In this document: positions 1-9,705 of the stretch, in pieces
How positions within the stretch are numbered: the stretch's first letter is position 1
How the letters are laid out: each line of letters begins with the position of its first letter
Assembly (NCBI GenBank): GCA_003252105.1
Contig: QKDL01000057.1
Coordinates: 1-64,000 of the forward strand
Source: Arcobacter sp.
GTDB taxonomy: Bacteria > Campylobacterota > Campylobacteria > Campylobacterales > Arcobacteraceae
DNA length: 64,000 nucleotides
Direction: 5' to 3'
The notes under the pieces: model-generated
The model's input: the letters and a program-made list of their open reading frames with translations, nothing else
Told to the model about the DNA's origin: nothing
The model's database searches: none
Made by a program: the position numbers and the translations under genes

Positions 1-14
1 AAACAATAATGAAA

Positions 15-45
15 ACGGGACAAAATTTGTCCTATTTTTATTTTA
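15..45 (+). terminator. Probable terminator of the gene upstream of the window
   Basis: A 7-bp inverted repeat, GGACAAA-A-TTTGTCC (18-32), is followed by a T-rich run. It reads as an intrinsic terminator for a rightward gene that ends before the window. It would insulate the nifH promoter about 100 bp downstream. Confidence 0.55.
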
Positions 46-137
46 TAAATTTTTTTAATCTTTTTTAGTCCCTATTTTATGGGCTTTATTACAAATTTAC
101 AAATTTTTTTCAAATTTTTTTTGATTTTTTTTCGTTG

Positions 138-153
138 TGGAACACTAAGTGCA
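138..153 (+). promoter_or_regulatory. Sigma54 (RpoN) promoter of the nifH operon
   Basis: TGGAACACTAAGTGCA matches the -24/-12 consensus TGGCACG-N4-TTGCW with exact GG-N10-GC spacing. Transcription would start near 165, giving a leader of about 25 nt before nifH. This is the expected promoter class for NifA-activated genes. No TGT-N10-ACA NifA upstream site is visible in the 137 bp before it. Confidence 0.85.
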
Positions 154-175
154 ATAGTGTATTTCGTAAACATAA

Positions 176-1112
<937 letters not shown>

Positions 1113-1164
1113 ATTAAAAACAAAAATATAAAAAAATATAAAAAGTAAAAACAAGGAGAAGAAA

Positions 1165-1524
1165 ATGTTTATATGTGGATACCACTTCCCAGCTGATATG
1201 GGTAATGATGTAAGTTTTGATAAAGTTGTAGAAAAAATTGAAGATGGTTTAGATGCAGCAGGTAAAACTGTTACTATCACTTCTGAAACTAGAGAAGGTC
1301 AATTATTAGAGACTATCGAAGTAGCTGAAGGTACTTTTGCTCATAAAGCATTAGTTGATTACTTCAATAACACTGAAGTACAAGAAAAAGATGGTTTCAA
1401 AATGATGTACTACACTAACAAATATCAAATCTCAGAAATCTCTAAATCAGTTGATGGTGAGGCAACAAAAGAGTTATGTAAAAAATTAGATGATATGAAT
1501 CTATACAGAGTAAAAGTAGCGTAA
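1165..1524 (+). CDS. Unrecognised 119-aa protein encoded between nifH and nifD
   Basis: I do not recognise this family. It is a small soluble acidic protein with no signal peptide or membrane segment. It begins [15 protein letters not shown] and ends NLYRVKVA, and has only two cysteines (Cys4 and one near residue 105), so no obvious cluster motif. An AAGGAGAAG ribosome site precedes the ATG. It lies in the structural operon, 65 bp after nifH and 31 bp before nifD, and its codon use resembles the highly expressed nif genes. It is not PII-like, so not NifI1/NifI2 of methanogens. It does not resemble the AnfG/VnfG delta subunits as I know them. A role in nitrogenase assembly, protection or regulation is inferred from position only. 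Confidence 0.85.
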   Translation: MFICGYHFPADMGNDVSFDKVVEKIEDGLDAAGKTVTITSETREGQLLETIEVAEGTFAHKALVDYFNNTEVQEKDGFKMMYYTNKYQISEISKSVDGEATKELCKKLDDMNLYRVKVA

Positions 1525-1555
1525 GCTTCTTTTACTACCCCAAGAAGGAGAAAGA

Positions 1556-3013
1556 ATGGGACCAGAAACATTAGAGAGTCAACAATTAGCAGCTATTGAA
1601 GAAGTATTAAAAGCTTATCCTGCAAAAGCGGCTAAAAACAGAGCTAAACACTTAGGTGTAGATTCACCAGAAGGTGTTAAAGGTGCTTGTGATAAAACAA
1701 GATCAAACAAACAAACTGTACCAGGTGTTATGTCGCAAAGAGGTTGTGCTTATGCGGGATCTAAAGGGGTTGTTTGGGGACCAATTAAAGATATGATTCA
1801 TATCTCTCACGGACCAATTGGATGTGGTCAATACTCAAGAGGTGGTAGAAGAAACTACTACATCGGTACAACTGGTGTTGATACATTTGTTACAATGAAC
1901 TTCTCAACTGACTTCAACGAAAAAGATATCGTATTCGGTGGAGATAAAAAACTTAAAAAAGCTTTAGAAGAAATTGATGAATTATTCCCATTAAACAATG
2001 GTGTTTCAATTCAATCTGAGTGTCCAATTGGTCTTATCGGTGACGATATCCAAGCGGTAGCTAAAGTACACAAAAAAGAAACTGGTAACGTATGTGTTGC
2101 TGTATCATGTGAAGGGTTTAGAGGGGTTTCTCAATCTCTTGGTCACCACATCGCAAACGATATGATTAGAGACCACGTTATGCCAGATGCTAGATTTAGA
2201 AAAGACTGGGATGGTACTGATTATGATGTATCAATCATTGGAGATTATAACATCGGTGGAGATGCATGGTCTACAAGAATTATCCTAGAAGAGATGGGAC
2301 TTAGAGTTGTATCTCAATGGTCAGGTGACGCTACTTATAAAGAGATCGCAAATGGACCAAAAGCTAAATTAAACCTATTACACTGTTATAGATCTATGAA
2401 CTATATCTCAAGACATATGGAACAAGAGTTCGGTATACCTTGGATGGAATATAACTTCTTTGGACCAAGTAAAACTACTGAGTCTATTAGAAAAATTGCT
2501 TCATTCTTTGATGAATCAATCCAAGAAAAAGCAGAAGCAGTTATTGCTAAATATACTAAAATGACTGATGAAGTTATTGCTAAATATAGACCTTTATTAG
2601 AAGGTAAAAAAGTAATGCTTTATGTTGGTGGATTAAGACCAAGACACGTTATTGGAGCATATGAAGATTTAGGAATGGAAGTAATTGGTACTGGTTATGA
2701 GTTCGCTCACGGTGATGATTATAAAAGAACAAAAGAAGATATCAAAAGATCTACATTAATCTATGATGATGTTAGTGAATTTGAATTAGAGCAATTTGTT
2801 AATCAATTAAAACCAGATTTAGTTGCTGCTGGTGTTAAAGAGAAATATGTATTCCAAAAAATGGGTCTTCCATTTAGACAAATGCACTCTTGGGATTACA
2901 GTGGTCCATACCATGGATATGATGCGTTTGCAATTTTTGCAAAAGATATGGATTTAGCTATGAACTCTCCAGTTTGGGCTCATACTACAGCTCCATGGGA
3001 TAAAGAAGCGTAA
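1556..3013 (+). CDS. nifD: Nitrogenase molybdenum-iron protein alpha chain NifD
   Basis: This is the alpha subunit of Mo-dinitrogenase and holds FeMo-co plus half of the P-cluster. The P-cluster cysteines are Cys64 (QRGCAYAG), Cys90 (GPIGCGQY) and Cys156 (SECPIGL). The FeMo-co ligands are Cys277 (LLHCYRS) and His444 (RQMHSWDY). At 485 aa it is of normal length and carries the Mo-type signatures, so this is not a V- or Fe-only nitrogenase. An AAGGAG site lies just upstream of the ATG. The gene is followed closely by nifK (11-bp spacer). Confidence 0.98.
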   Translation: MGPETLESQQLAAIEEVLKAYPAKAAKNRAKHLGVDSPEGVKGACDKTRSNKQTVPGVMSQRGCAYAGSKGVVWGPIKDMIHISHGPIGCGQYSRGGRRNYYIGTTGVDTFVTMNFSTDFNEKDIVFGGDKKLKKALEEIDELFPLNNGVSIQSECPIGLIGDDIQAVAKVHKKETGNVCVAVSCEGFRGVSQSLGHHIANDMIRDHVMPDARFRKDWDGTDYDVSIIGDYNIGGDAWSTRIILEEMGLRVVSQWSGDATYKEIANGPKAKLNLLHCYRSMNYISRHMEQEFGIPWMEYNFFGPSKTTESIRKIASFFDESIQEKAEAVIAKYTKMTDEVIAKYRPLLEGKKVMLYVGGLRPRHVIGAYEDLGMEVIGTGYEFAHGDDYKRTKEDIKRSTLIYDDVSEFELEQFVNQLKPDLVAAGVKEKYVFQKMGLPFRQMHSWDYSGPYHGYDAFAIFAKDMDLAMNSPVWAHTTAPWDKEA

Positions 3014-3024
3014 GGAGAAGTAGG

Positions 3025-4572
3025 ATGCAAGACGTAGAAAATATAGTTAACGGACAAAAATTATTTTTAAAACCTGAATATCAAGAAGTTTTAAAAAGTA
3101 AAAAACAATGGGAAGGTGCTTACGGTGCTACTGCTCCTGAGAAAGTTGCAGAGATCGCTGAGTGGACTAAATCTTGGGATTATAGAGAAAAAAACTTAGC
3201 AAGAGAAGCTATCACAGTTAACCCTGCTAAAGCTTGTCAACCTCTAGGTGCTGTTATGGTAGGTTTAGGTTTTGAAAACACTATGCCTTACGTTCATGGT
3301 TCTCATGGATGTGTTGCATACTTCAGAACTTATTTTACTAGACACTTTAAAGAACCAACTCCTTGTGTTTCTGACTCAATGTCTGAATCTGCAGCGGTAT
3401 TTGGTGGATTAGCAAATATGAAAGATGGTTTAAGAAACTGTAATGCTTTATATAAACCAGAAATGATTGCAGTATCTACTACTTGTATGGCAGAAGTTAT
3501 CGGTGATGACTTAAATGCATTCATTACAGGTGCTAGAGAAGATGCTGAAGGTGAATTAGATAATATCGATATCCCTTATGCACATACTCCATCATTCGTT
3601 GGTTCTCATATCACTGGATATGACAACATGATGAAGTCTATTTTAGAGCAATTAAACCCATCTAAATCAGAAGCTGTTTTAGATGAAGAAAGAATTAACA
3701 TAATCCCTGGATTTGAACCATATTTAGGTTCATTAAGAGAGATTAAAAACATTGCTAAAATGTTTGGTGACAAAATCATTATGATTGGTGACCATGAAGA
3801 GCAATGGGATACTGGAGCTGGTGAATATAAATTGTATTCTGGTGGTACAACTTTAGCTGATACTAAAACTGCTATCAATGCTAAAGCTACTATCTCTTTA
3901 CAAAAATATTCTACAATTGCAACTGCTAAAACTATTAAAAACAAATGGAAACAAGAGTATGTTACTCTTAACCCAATTGGTTTAAGTGGAACAGATGCAT
4001 TTGTTATGAAATTAGCAGAATTAACTGGTAAAGAAATTCCAGCTGAGCTTAAAAAACAAAGAGCTAGACTTGTTGATGCTATGCAAGATTCTTATCCATA
4101 TATGCATGGTAAGAAAATCGCAATCTGGGGAGATCCTGATTTCTTATTAGGAATGGTTTCTTTCTTAGTTGAAATGGGAGCAATTCCAACTCATGTTGTA
4201 TGTCACAATGCACCAAGAAAAGGTTGGGAAGATGATATGAAAGCTATCTTAGAGAAATCTAACAGAGCTTCTGAATGTAACATCTGGCCAGGTAAAGATT
4301 TATGGGCATTAAGATCATTATTATTCACAGAACCAGTTGATTTCATGATTGGTAACGTTTATGGTAAAGAACTTTACAGAGATACTAAAACTCCACTTAT
4401 CAGAATTGGTTTCCCAATTTTTGATAGACACCACTTACATAGATACTCTATGAGTGGATATGAGGGTGCACTTAACCTATTAACTTGGATTACTAATGGT
4501 GTATTAGACCAATTAGATGAAGAGACTAAAAACATTGCACAAACAGATTACTTCTTCGATGCAGTAAGATAA
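3025..4572 (+). CDS. nifK: Nitrogenase molybdenum-iron protein beta chain NifK
   Basis: This is the beta subunit of Mo-dinitrogenase, forming the alpha2-beta2 tetramer and sharing the P-cluster. The P-cluster cysteines are Cys71 (KACQPLGA), Cys96 (GSHGCVAY) and Cys154 (TTCMAEVIGDD). The length, 515 aa, is typical of full-length group I NifK. The GGAG just after the nifD stop serves as its ribosome site. It is the last gene of the structural operon: a strong hairpin and T-run follow the stop, and no nifE or nifN is seen in the window. Confidence 0.98.
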   Translation: MQDVENIVNGQKLFLKPEYQEVLKSKKQWEGAYGATAPEKVAEIAEWTKSWDYREKNLAREAITVNPAKACQPLGAVMVGLGFENTMPYVHGSHGCVAYFRTYFTRHFKEPTPCVSDSMSESAAVFGGLANMKDGLRNCNALYKPEMIAVSTTCMAEVIGDDLNAFITGAREDAEGELDNIDIPYAHTPSFVGSHITGYDNMMKSILEQLNPSKSEAVLDEERINIIPGFEPYLGSLREIKNIAKMFGDKIIMIGDHEEQWDTGAGEYKLYSGGTTLADTKTAINAKATISLQKYSTIATAKTIKNKWKQEYVTLNPIGLSGTDAFVMKLAELTGKEIPAELKKQRARLVDAMQDSYPYMHGKKIAIWGDPDFLLGMVSFLVEMGAIPTHVVCHNAPRKGWEDDMKAILEKSNRASECNIWPGKDLWALRSLLFTEPVDFMIGNVYGKELYRDTKTPLIRIGFPIFDRHHLHRYSMSGYEGALNLLTWITNGVLDQLDEETKNIAQTDYFFDAVR

Positions 4573-4577
4573 TCTTT

Positions 4578-4609
4578 AAAACTAGAGGATTTACCTCTAG
4601 TTTTTTTTT
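4578..4609 (+). terminator. Intrinsic terminator of the nifHDK operon
   Basis: The perfect 8-bp stem ACTAGAGG/CCTCTAGT with loop ATTTA (4581-4601) is followed by a run of eight T. It starts 9 bp after the nifK stop and separates the nif structural operon from the molybdate operon. Confidence 0.9.
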
Positions 4610-4614
4610 AATAA

Positions 4615-4642
4615 ATCGCTATATACTATTGTATATAATGTA
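4615..4642 (+). promoter_or_regulatory. ModE-type operator upstream of modE
   Basis: ATCGCTATATA (4615-4625), then CTATTG, then TATATAATGTA (4632-4642) closely matches the E. coli ModE site ATCGNTATATA-N6-TATATAACGAT. It lies about 64 bp upstream of the modE start, on the proposed modE promoter, so molybdate-dependent autorepression of the mod operon is expected. The right half is the weaker match. Confidence 0.75.
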
Positions 4643-4661
4643 TTTATAAGACCCTTTTTTT

Positions 4662-4678
4662 TATAATGCGTTATATAC
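4662..4678 (+). promoter_or_regulatory. Probable -10 element plus a second ModE half-site
   Basis: TATAAT at 4662-4667 is a plausible -10 for modE. It is followed at once by CGTTATATA (4669-4677), which equals one arm of the E. coli ModE palindrome. A second TATAAT lies within the upstream operator (4634-4639), so either could be the start region. Both placements put ModE sites over the promoter. Confidence 0.5.
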
Positions 4679-4705
4679 TTAAGTAAATAATTAAAAAGGA
4701 AGAAA

Positions 4706-5488
4706 GTGGAAATTTCATCAAATCTAACTTTAGAACTTTTTGAGCAACCCTTTTTATTAGAAAAAAGGATTGATTTACTATTTGCCATAAAAAAATGTGG
4801 TTCAATTAGTAAAGCTGCAAAAGAGGTACCAATGAGTTATAAAAAGGCTTGGGAAGCAGTAGATACAATGAATAACCTATCTCCTACACCAATTGTTCAA
4901 ACAGAAACTGGTGGACGAGGTGGTGGTGGTACTGTATTAACTGCCTACGGTGAAAACTTGCTAAAAACCTATTTAGTACTTAAAGATGAACATAAGAAGT
5001 TTTTAGAAGCTTTAAAAAATATGACTGATATTGACTCAGGTACTTTAAAAACAATAGGGAGATTAGCAATGCAAATCAGCGCAAGAAATCAAATCAGAGG
5101 TGTTGTAGAACTCATTCAAGAAGGAAAGGTAAATGCAGAAGTATATGTAAAACTTAGAAGTGGCTATACTTTAGTATCAACTGTTACAAAAACTGCCGTA
5201 CATAATCTAGATCTAAAAATTGATGATGAAGTAACAGCTTTTTTTAAATCAAGTACAGTTTTAATCACTACTGATTTAACACTAAATATTAGTGCTAGAA
5301 ATAAATTTCAAGGAAAAATTGAGAGTATCCATCAAGGGGAAATTAATAGTGAAGTAATTATAGATATAGGTAATCAAGATAGAGTAGCTTCAGTTGTTAC
5401 TTCAAATTCTATAAATAGCCTTAAGTTAAAAGTGGGTGAAAGTGTTAGTGCAATCATAAAAGCAAGTGACATAATGATTGGAAAATAA
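4706..5488 (+). CDS. modE: Molybdate-responsive regulator ModE
   Basis: This transcription factor binds molybdate and controls molybdate uptake. Residues 15-110 form a LysR/ModE-type winged helix (SISKAAKEVPMSYKKAWEAVD). Two Mop/TOBE molybdate-binding domains follow at about 122-187 and 192-257 (ISARNQIRGVVELIQEGKVNAEV and ISARNKFQGKIESI, divided here by the repeat unit). The length of 260 aa matches E. coli ModE. The start is GTG, preceded by AAGGAAGAA; no nearby ATG is in frame. It heads the mod operon, 18 bp before modA, and a matching operator lies upstream. Confidence 0.95.
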   Translation: MEISSNLTLELFEQPFLLEKRIDLLFAIKKCGSISKAAKEVPMSYKKAWEAVDTMNNLSPTPIVQTETGGRGGGGTVLTAYGENLLKTYLVLKDEHKKFLEALKNMTDIDSGTLKTIGRLAMQISARNQIRGVVELIQEGKVNAEVYVKLRSGYTLVSTVTKTAVHNLDLKIDDEVTAFFKSSTVLITTDLTLNISARNKFQGKIESIHQGEINSEVIIDIGNQDRVASVVTSNSINSLKLKVGESVSAIIKASDIMIGK

Positions 5489-5505
5489 ATTTTAGGAGAT
5501 TAAAG

Positions 5506-6255
5506 ATGTTAAAAAAATTAGTATTAGTTTCATTATTATTAGTTGGTAGTATTTATGCTCAAACAATAAATATAGCAGTTGCTGCAAATGTTAGTTATGC
5601 AATCGATGATTTGATAAAAGAGTTTAATAAAACAAATCCAGATACAAAAGTTGCAGTTACGTTAGGAAGTAGTGGTAAACTTACTGCACAAATTAAAAAT
5701 GGTGCACCATATCAATTATTTATGGCTGCAAATATGAAATACCCTAAAGCTTTATATAGTGATAAAATTGCTATTACAGAACCTGTTATTTATGCACAAG
5801 GAAGTCTTGCAATATTAAGTTCTAAAAAACAAGATTTTTCAAAAGGAATAATGCTTGCAAAAGAATCTGGTATAAGTAAAATAGCAGTGGCAAACCCAAA
5901 AACAGCACCATATGGAAAAGCAGCAGTAGAAGCTATGAAAAATGCAAAAATCTATGATGAAGTTGTATCAAAATATGTTTATGCAGAATCAATTTCACAA
6001 ACAGTTTCTTATGCTCTAACAGCAGCAGATATTGGATTTATTGCAAAATCATCTTTATATAGTCCTAAAATGGCTATGTATAAAGAAGGGATTAACTGGA
6101 CAGATGTTGATCCAAAACTATATACACCAATTAACCAAGGAATTGTTATATTGAGTAATGCAAAAGAAAATAGTGAAGTAAAAGCTTTTTATGATTTTAT
6201 CTTAGGTGATAAAGCAAAAAAAATATTTAACGATTTTGGATATTTAGTACCATGA
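5506..6255 (+). CDS. modA: Molybdate ABC transporter periplasmic binding protein ModA
   Basis: This is the periplasmic receptor for molybdate (and probably tungstate). It has a Sec signal peptide of about 19 residues ending IYA-Q. The ModA oxyanion-binding segments are present: AVAANVSYAIDDL near the N-terminus and GSSGKLTAQI about 35 residues on. At 249 aa the size is standard. An AGGAG site precedes the ATG. Its stop overlaps the start of the next gene by 4 bp, so the genes are translationally coupled. Confidence 0.95.
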   Translation: MLKKLVLVSLLLVGSIYAQTINIAVAANVSYAIDDLIKEFNKTNPDTKVAVTLGSSGKLTAQIKNGAPYQLFMAANMKYPKALYSDKIAITEPVIYAQGSLAILSSKKQDFSKGIMLAKESGISKIAVANPKTAPYGKAAVEAMKNAKIYDEVVSKYVYAESISQTVSYALTAADIGFIAKSSLYSPKMAMYKEGINWTDVDPKLYTPINQGIVILSNAKENSEVKAFYDFILGDKAKKIFNDFGYLVP

Positions 6256-6653
6256 ATGAAATAGTTGCAACTATTTCTCAAATCGACAATATTGAAAACC
6301 TCAATATTGTCCAGTTTGAGTTTAATAATCAAATCTTGAAGATGATGAGTTTAGATTTGAGTGACAAAATTGTAAAAAGTCAAAAAGTTATTTTAGCTGT
6401 AAAACCAACACATATTGCAATAGGTAAAGATGTTAGCGGTCAGCTTAGTTACTCAAACCAAATCAAAGCAACTATAAAAGAGATAGAAGAGGGTAAACTT
6501 CTTACGAATATACTTGCAGAAGTAGGAGAGATTACTTTACAAAGTATAATTACAACAAGTTCCTCTCAAAGAATGAATTTGAAGAAAAATGATGAGATTA
6601 TTTTGTATATAAAAGCAAGTGACTTATCTATATTGGATGTGATAAATGATTGA
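6252..6653 (+). CDS. Free-standing double Mop/TOBE domain protein of the mod operon
   Basis: This 133-aa cytoplasmic protein is built of two TOBE/Mop-like units. The second (residues about 68-130) matches the molybdate-binding consensus well ([15 protein letters not shown], then [18 protein letters not shown] and IKASDL). The first is more divergent. A comparable Mop protein sits between modA and modB in Campylobacter jejuni (established). It may act as a molybdate-binding pool or as a detached regulatory domain for ModC. It overlaps modA by 4 bp and modB by 8 bp. Confidence 0.88.
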   Translation: MNEIVATISQIDNIENLNIVQFEFNNQILKMMSLDLSDKIVKSQKVILAVKPTHIAIGKDVSGQLSYSNQIKATIKEIEEGKLLTNILAEVGEITLQSIITTSSSQRMNLKKNDEIILYIKASDLSILDVIND

Positions 6654-7341
6654 AATATTAAAAGCATTAGAGTTTGAACCATTTTTATTATCATTTAAAT
6701 TAGCAGGGATTACAACTTTGATTTTGTTTGTTATATCTATGCCTCTTGGTTGGTGGCTATCACAAACAAAGTCAAAATTTAAACCTTTTTTTGAAGCCTT
6801 GACAGCTTTACCTATTGTATTACCACCTTCTGTTTTAGGTTTTTATATACTATGGGCATTATCATTTAATTCACCTATTGGACAGTTTTTTGAAGAGATG
6901 TTTGGGATAAAGCTTGTCTTTAATTTTACAGGTTTAGTTGTTGCTAGTTGTTTTTATTCATTACCATTTATGGTGCAACCTTTACAAAGTGGCTTTGAAA
7001 GTATAAATAAAAATATGCTAGAAGCTAGTTATATAGCAGGAAAAGGTAAGATTGAAACTATGTCTAAAGTAGCTCTTCCAAATATAAAACCAGCATTAAT
7101 GACAGCTATAATTGTAACTTTTGCCCATACAGTTGGAGAGTTTGGTGTTGTACTAATGGTTGGAGGAAGTATCCCTGGTGAAACAAAAGTTGCTTCTGTT
7201 GCAATCTATGAGTTTGTAGAAATCATGGATTATAAAGCAGCCCACATCTATAGTGCAATAATGGTTATAATAAGCTTTTTAGTTCTACTTAGTGTATATA
7301 TATTTAATCATAGACAAACAAAAAAATTTGGTAATATGTAG
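6646..7341 (+). CDS. modB: Molybdate ABC transporter permease ModB
   Basis: This is the inner-membrane permease of the molybdate importer. Several hydrophobic helices are visible, starting at residues 15-36. The ABC-coupling EAA loop reads [25 protein letters not shown], split around residue 130. [17 protein letters not shown] near 165-180 is characteristic of ModB. At 231 aa the length is normal. The start overlaps the preceding Mop gene by 8 bp. Confidence 0.95.
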   Translation: MIEILKALEFEPFLLSFKLAGITTLILFVISMPLGWWLSQTKSKFKPFFEALTALPIVLPPSVLGFYILWALSFNSPIGQFFEEMFGIKLVFNFTGLVVASCFYSLPFMVQPLQSGFESINKNMLEASYIAGKGKIETMSKVALPNIKPALMTAIIVTFAHTVGEFGVVLMVGGSIPGETKVASVAIYEFVEIMDYKAAHIYSAIMVIISFLVLLSVYIFNHRQTKKFGNM

Positions 7342-7342
7342 G

Positions 7343-8140
7343 ATGTATAAATTAATTAATGCCTTTAGTGCAGGTAGTTTAATTGGTATATTAGGAGGAT
7401 TAGTTGGACTTGGAGGAGCAGAATTTAGACTTCCTATGTTAATATCCATTTTTAATTTTACTGCATTAAGTGCAATAATAATAAATAAGCTAATTAGCCT
7501 TATTGTAGTATCCTCTTCTTTGATATTTAGAATTGATACTTCATCTTTTCCACTTTTATATCAACATGTTTATATTATGTTATTCTTACTTTCTGGAAGT
7601 ATAATTGGAGCATGGTTTGGTGCAAATATTGCATTAACAATAGATAATAAATTACTGCATAAAATTATTGCCTTTTTACTTTTATTTATAGCAATAGTGA
7701 TTATACTTGAACATTTTATTTTACATGATAATTATATGCCTATGTTTAATAACAATATAGTTAATTATATAATTGGTATCTTTACAGGTGCTATAATTGG
7801 AATAATTGCTTCAATACTGGGTGTTGCAGGAGGAGAATTATATATACCTGCAATAATTTTAATCTATGGAATAGATATTAAATTAGCTGGTAGTCTATCT
7901 TTAGCCATATCTTTACCAACAATGTTAGTTGCATTTTTTAGGTATAAAAAGAGTGAACACTTTAAAATAGTATATATAAATAAAATTTTTATATTGATTA
8001 TGGCAATAGGTTCAATTTTAGGAGCATATCTAGGATCAATCTTTCTTGGAATTATTTCTACTAATATTTTAATCCCATTATTAAGTATTATACTTTTTGT
8101 TTCATCTTATAAAATGTATAAAGTTAAGGAAAATAAATGA
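7343..8140 (+). CDS. TSUP (TauE/SafE-type) membrane transporter inside the mod operon
   Basis: This 265-aa membrane protein has the two half-repeats of the TSUP family. The first signature is GGLVGLGGAEFRLPML near the N-terminus, the second GVAGGELYIPAIIL in the middle; about eight helices can be drawn. I chose ATG 7343, just after the modB stop, because a longer upstream reading has no ribosome site and runs into modB. Known family members export sulfite, sulfoacetate or thiosulfate, or move other organic or sulfur anions. Its place between modB and modC, overlapping modC by 4 bp, suggests a link to oxyanion homeostasis; the substrate is unknown. Confidence 0.85.
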   Translation: MYKLINAFSAGSLIGILGGLVGLGGAEFRLPMLISIFNFTALSAIIINKLISLIVVSSSLIFRIDTSSFPLLYQHVYIMLFLLSGSIIGAWFGANIALTIDNKLLHKIIAFLLLFIAIVIILEHFILHDNYMPMFNNNIVNYIIGIFTGAIIGIIASILGVAGGELYIPAIILIYGIDIKLAGSLSLAISLPTMLVAFFRYKKSEHFKIVYINKIFILIMAIGSILGAYLGSIFLGIISTNILIPLLSIILFVSSYKMYKVKENK

Positions 8141-8997
8141 TACATATACAGATAGAAAAACTTCTACATGGTTCAAATGGAAAAATGAATCTAAATGTAA
8201 ATTTAGAGATAAAAAATAAAGATTTTGTTGCCTTAGCAGGAGTTAGTGGTAGTGGTAAAACAACTCTTCTTAGAATACTTGCAGGGCTAGAAAATGCAAA
8301 GGGAAAAATTAAAATTGATGATGAGATATGGCTTGATGAAAAATTTTGTTTATCTCCACAAAAAAGAAAGATAGGTTTTGTATTTCAAGATTATGCACTT
8401 TTCCCAAATATGAGTATCTTGGATAATCTTTTATATGTAAAAAAAGATAAAGAATTAGCCTATCATTTACTTGAGATAACAGAACTAAAAGAGTTAGCAA
8501 AAAGATTACCAAACTCTTTAAGTGGTGGACAAAAACAAAGGGTTAGTTTATGTAGGGCTATGATGAACAGACCCAAACTACTTTTGATGGATGAACCACT
8601 TTCAGCACTTGATCCAAATATGAGAACAAAACTTCAAAATGAGATTTTATCCCTTCATAAAGAGTTTGAAACAACAACAATTATGGTAAGTCACGACCCA
8701 AGTGAAATATATAGATTAAGTAATAGAGTTCTTATATTAAATCAAGGAGAGATAGTAAAAGATGGTCAAGCTAAAGATGTATTATTAAAGACCACTGGTA
8801 GTGCAAAATTCTCTTTCGAAGGTGAGCTTCTTGATATAAAAAAAGTAGATGTAATCTATATTGCTATTGTTGCAATAGGTCAACAGTTAGTTGAAGTAAT
8901 CATCAGCTCAGATGAAGCAAAAACATTAATAATTGGACAAAAAGTAATTGTAAGTACAAAAGCATTTAGTCCAATGATAACTCAAAACAAGGCATAA
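8137..8997 (+). CDS. modC: Molybdate ABC transporter ATPase ModC
   Basis: This ATP-binding subunit powers molybdate import. Walker A is GVSGSGKT (about residues 32-39), the signature is LSGGQKQR, and Walker B is LLLMDEPLSALD followed by a switch His (VSHDPSE). The C-terminal 60 residues resemble one Mop/TOBE unit (FEGELLDIKK onward). It is 286 aa, shorter than E. coli ModC (352 aa). As the only ATPase in the operon it would have to serve both ModB permeases. Its start overlaps the TSUP gene by 4 bp. Confidence 0.94.
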   Translation: MIHIQIEKLLHGSNGKMNLNVNLEIKNKDFVALAGVSGSGKTTLLRILAGLENAKGKIKIDDEIWLDEKFCLSPQKRKIGFVFQDYALFPNMSILDNLLYVKKDKELAYHLLEITELKELAKRLPNSLSGGQKQRVSLCRAMMNRPKLLLMDEPLSALDPNMRTKLQNEILSLHKEFETTTIMVSHDPSEIYRLSNRVLILNQGEIVKDGQAKDVLLKTTGSAKFSFEGELLDIKKVDVIYIAIVAIGQQLVEVIISSDEAKTLIIGQKVIVSTKAFSPMITQNKA

Positions 8998-8999
8998 TC

Positions 9000-9704
9000 A
9001 TGAAAAAAATCTTTATCTTAGTATTATTCACAGTAGTTTCTCTTTTAGCCCAAGATTTAAAAGTAGCAGCTGGTGCTGGATATAAAAAAGTTGTGTTAAA
9101 AGTGATTAATGAGTATGAAAAAAGTGGTAAAAAAATTGATGGTTTTTTTGGCAATATGAGACAAGTAACTACTCAAGCTAATCAAACAGATATTGGTTTA
9201 GTAATAGGTGATAAAAACTTTTTACTTAAAAAAAGTGGTTTAGATATAAAAGAATATATCTCAATTGGTGAGGGGAAAGTTGTAATTGCTTATGGAAAAA
9301 AGAGTGCAAAAATAAATTCTTCGAAAGATTTATTAAGTGAAAATATAAAAAAAATCTCTATGCCTCAACCTAAAAAAGCTATTTATGGAATTGCAGGAAA
9401 ACAATTTTTGGAAAATGAAAACCTTTACAAAAATGTAAAAGATAAACTATATGTAGTAGCAACAGTACCTCAATCTCTTACATATATAATCACAAATGAA
9501 GTAGATGCAGGGATTATAAATCTAACAGCAGCTTTAGAAAACAAAGAAAAACTTGGTGGTTATGTTTTAGTAGATGAAAACAGTTACTCAAAAATAGAGA
9601 TTATTGCTGCTAAACTTCCAACATGTAAACAAGAGTGTGAAGATTTTATAAATTTTTTAAATACAAAAACAGCAAAAGATATATTTAATTCTTACGGTCT
9701 ATAA
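9000..9704 (+). CDS. Second, divergent ModA-like periplasmic binding protein
   Basis: This 234-aa exported protein (signal peptide ending LLA-Q) has the overall ModA fold signature. The oxyanion motif GSSGKLTAQ of the first ModA is replaced by FGNMRQVTTQ, and the N-terminal AAN segment reads AAGAGYKKVV. A C-x3-C pair (LPTCKQECED) near the C-terminus could form a periplasmic disulfide. It begins 2 bp after modC and is followed by its own modB-like gene. A changed ligand (tungstate, another oxyanion, or a chelated form) is plausible but not shown. Confidence 0.8.
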   Translation: MKKIFILVLFTVVSLLAQDLKVAAGAGYKKVVLKVINEYEKSGKKIDGFFGNMRQVTTQANQTDIGLVIGDKNFLLKKSGLDIKEYISIGEGKVVIAYGKKSAKINSSKDLLSENIKKISMPQPKKAIYGIAGKQFLENENLYKNVKDKLYVVATVPQSLTYIITNEVDAGIINLTAALENKEKLGGYVLVDENSYSKIEIIAAKLPTCKQECEDFINFLNTKTAKDIFNSYGL

Positions 9705-9705
9705 A

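Noticed and set aside
1165-1524. Possible AnfG/VnfG delta subunit or NifI-type PII protein
   Set aside because: NifD and NifK are clear Mo-type with no delta subunit expected, and the sequence lacks PII T-loop features and delta-subunit patterns.
3606-3944. Antisense open frame of 112 codons inside nifK
   Set aside because: It lies wholly within a certain gene, has no plausible family or ribosome site, and reflects codon bias of the sense strand. The same holds for the other antisense frames inside kinases, urease and the pump.
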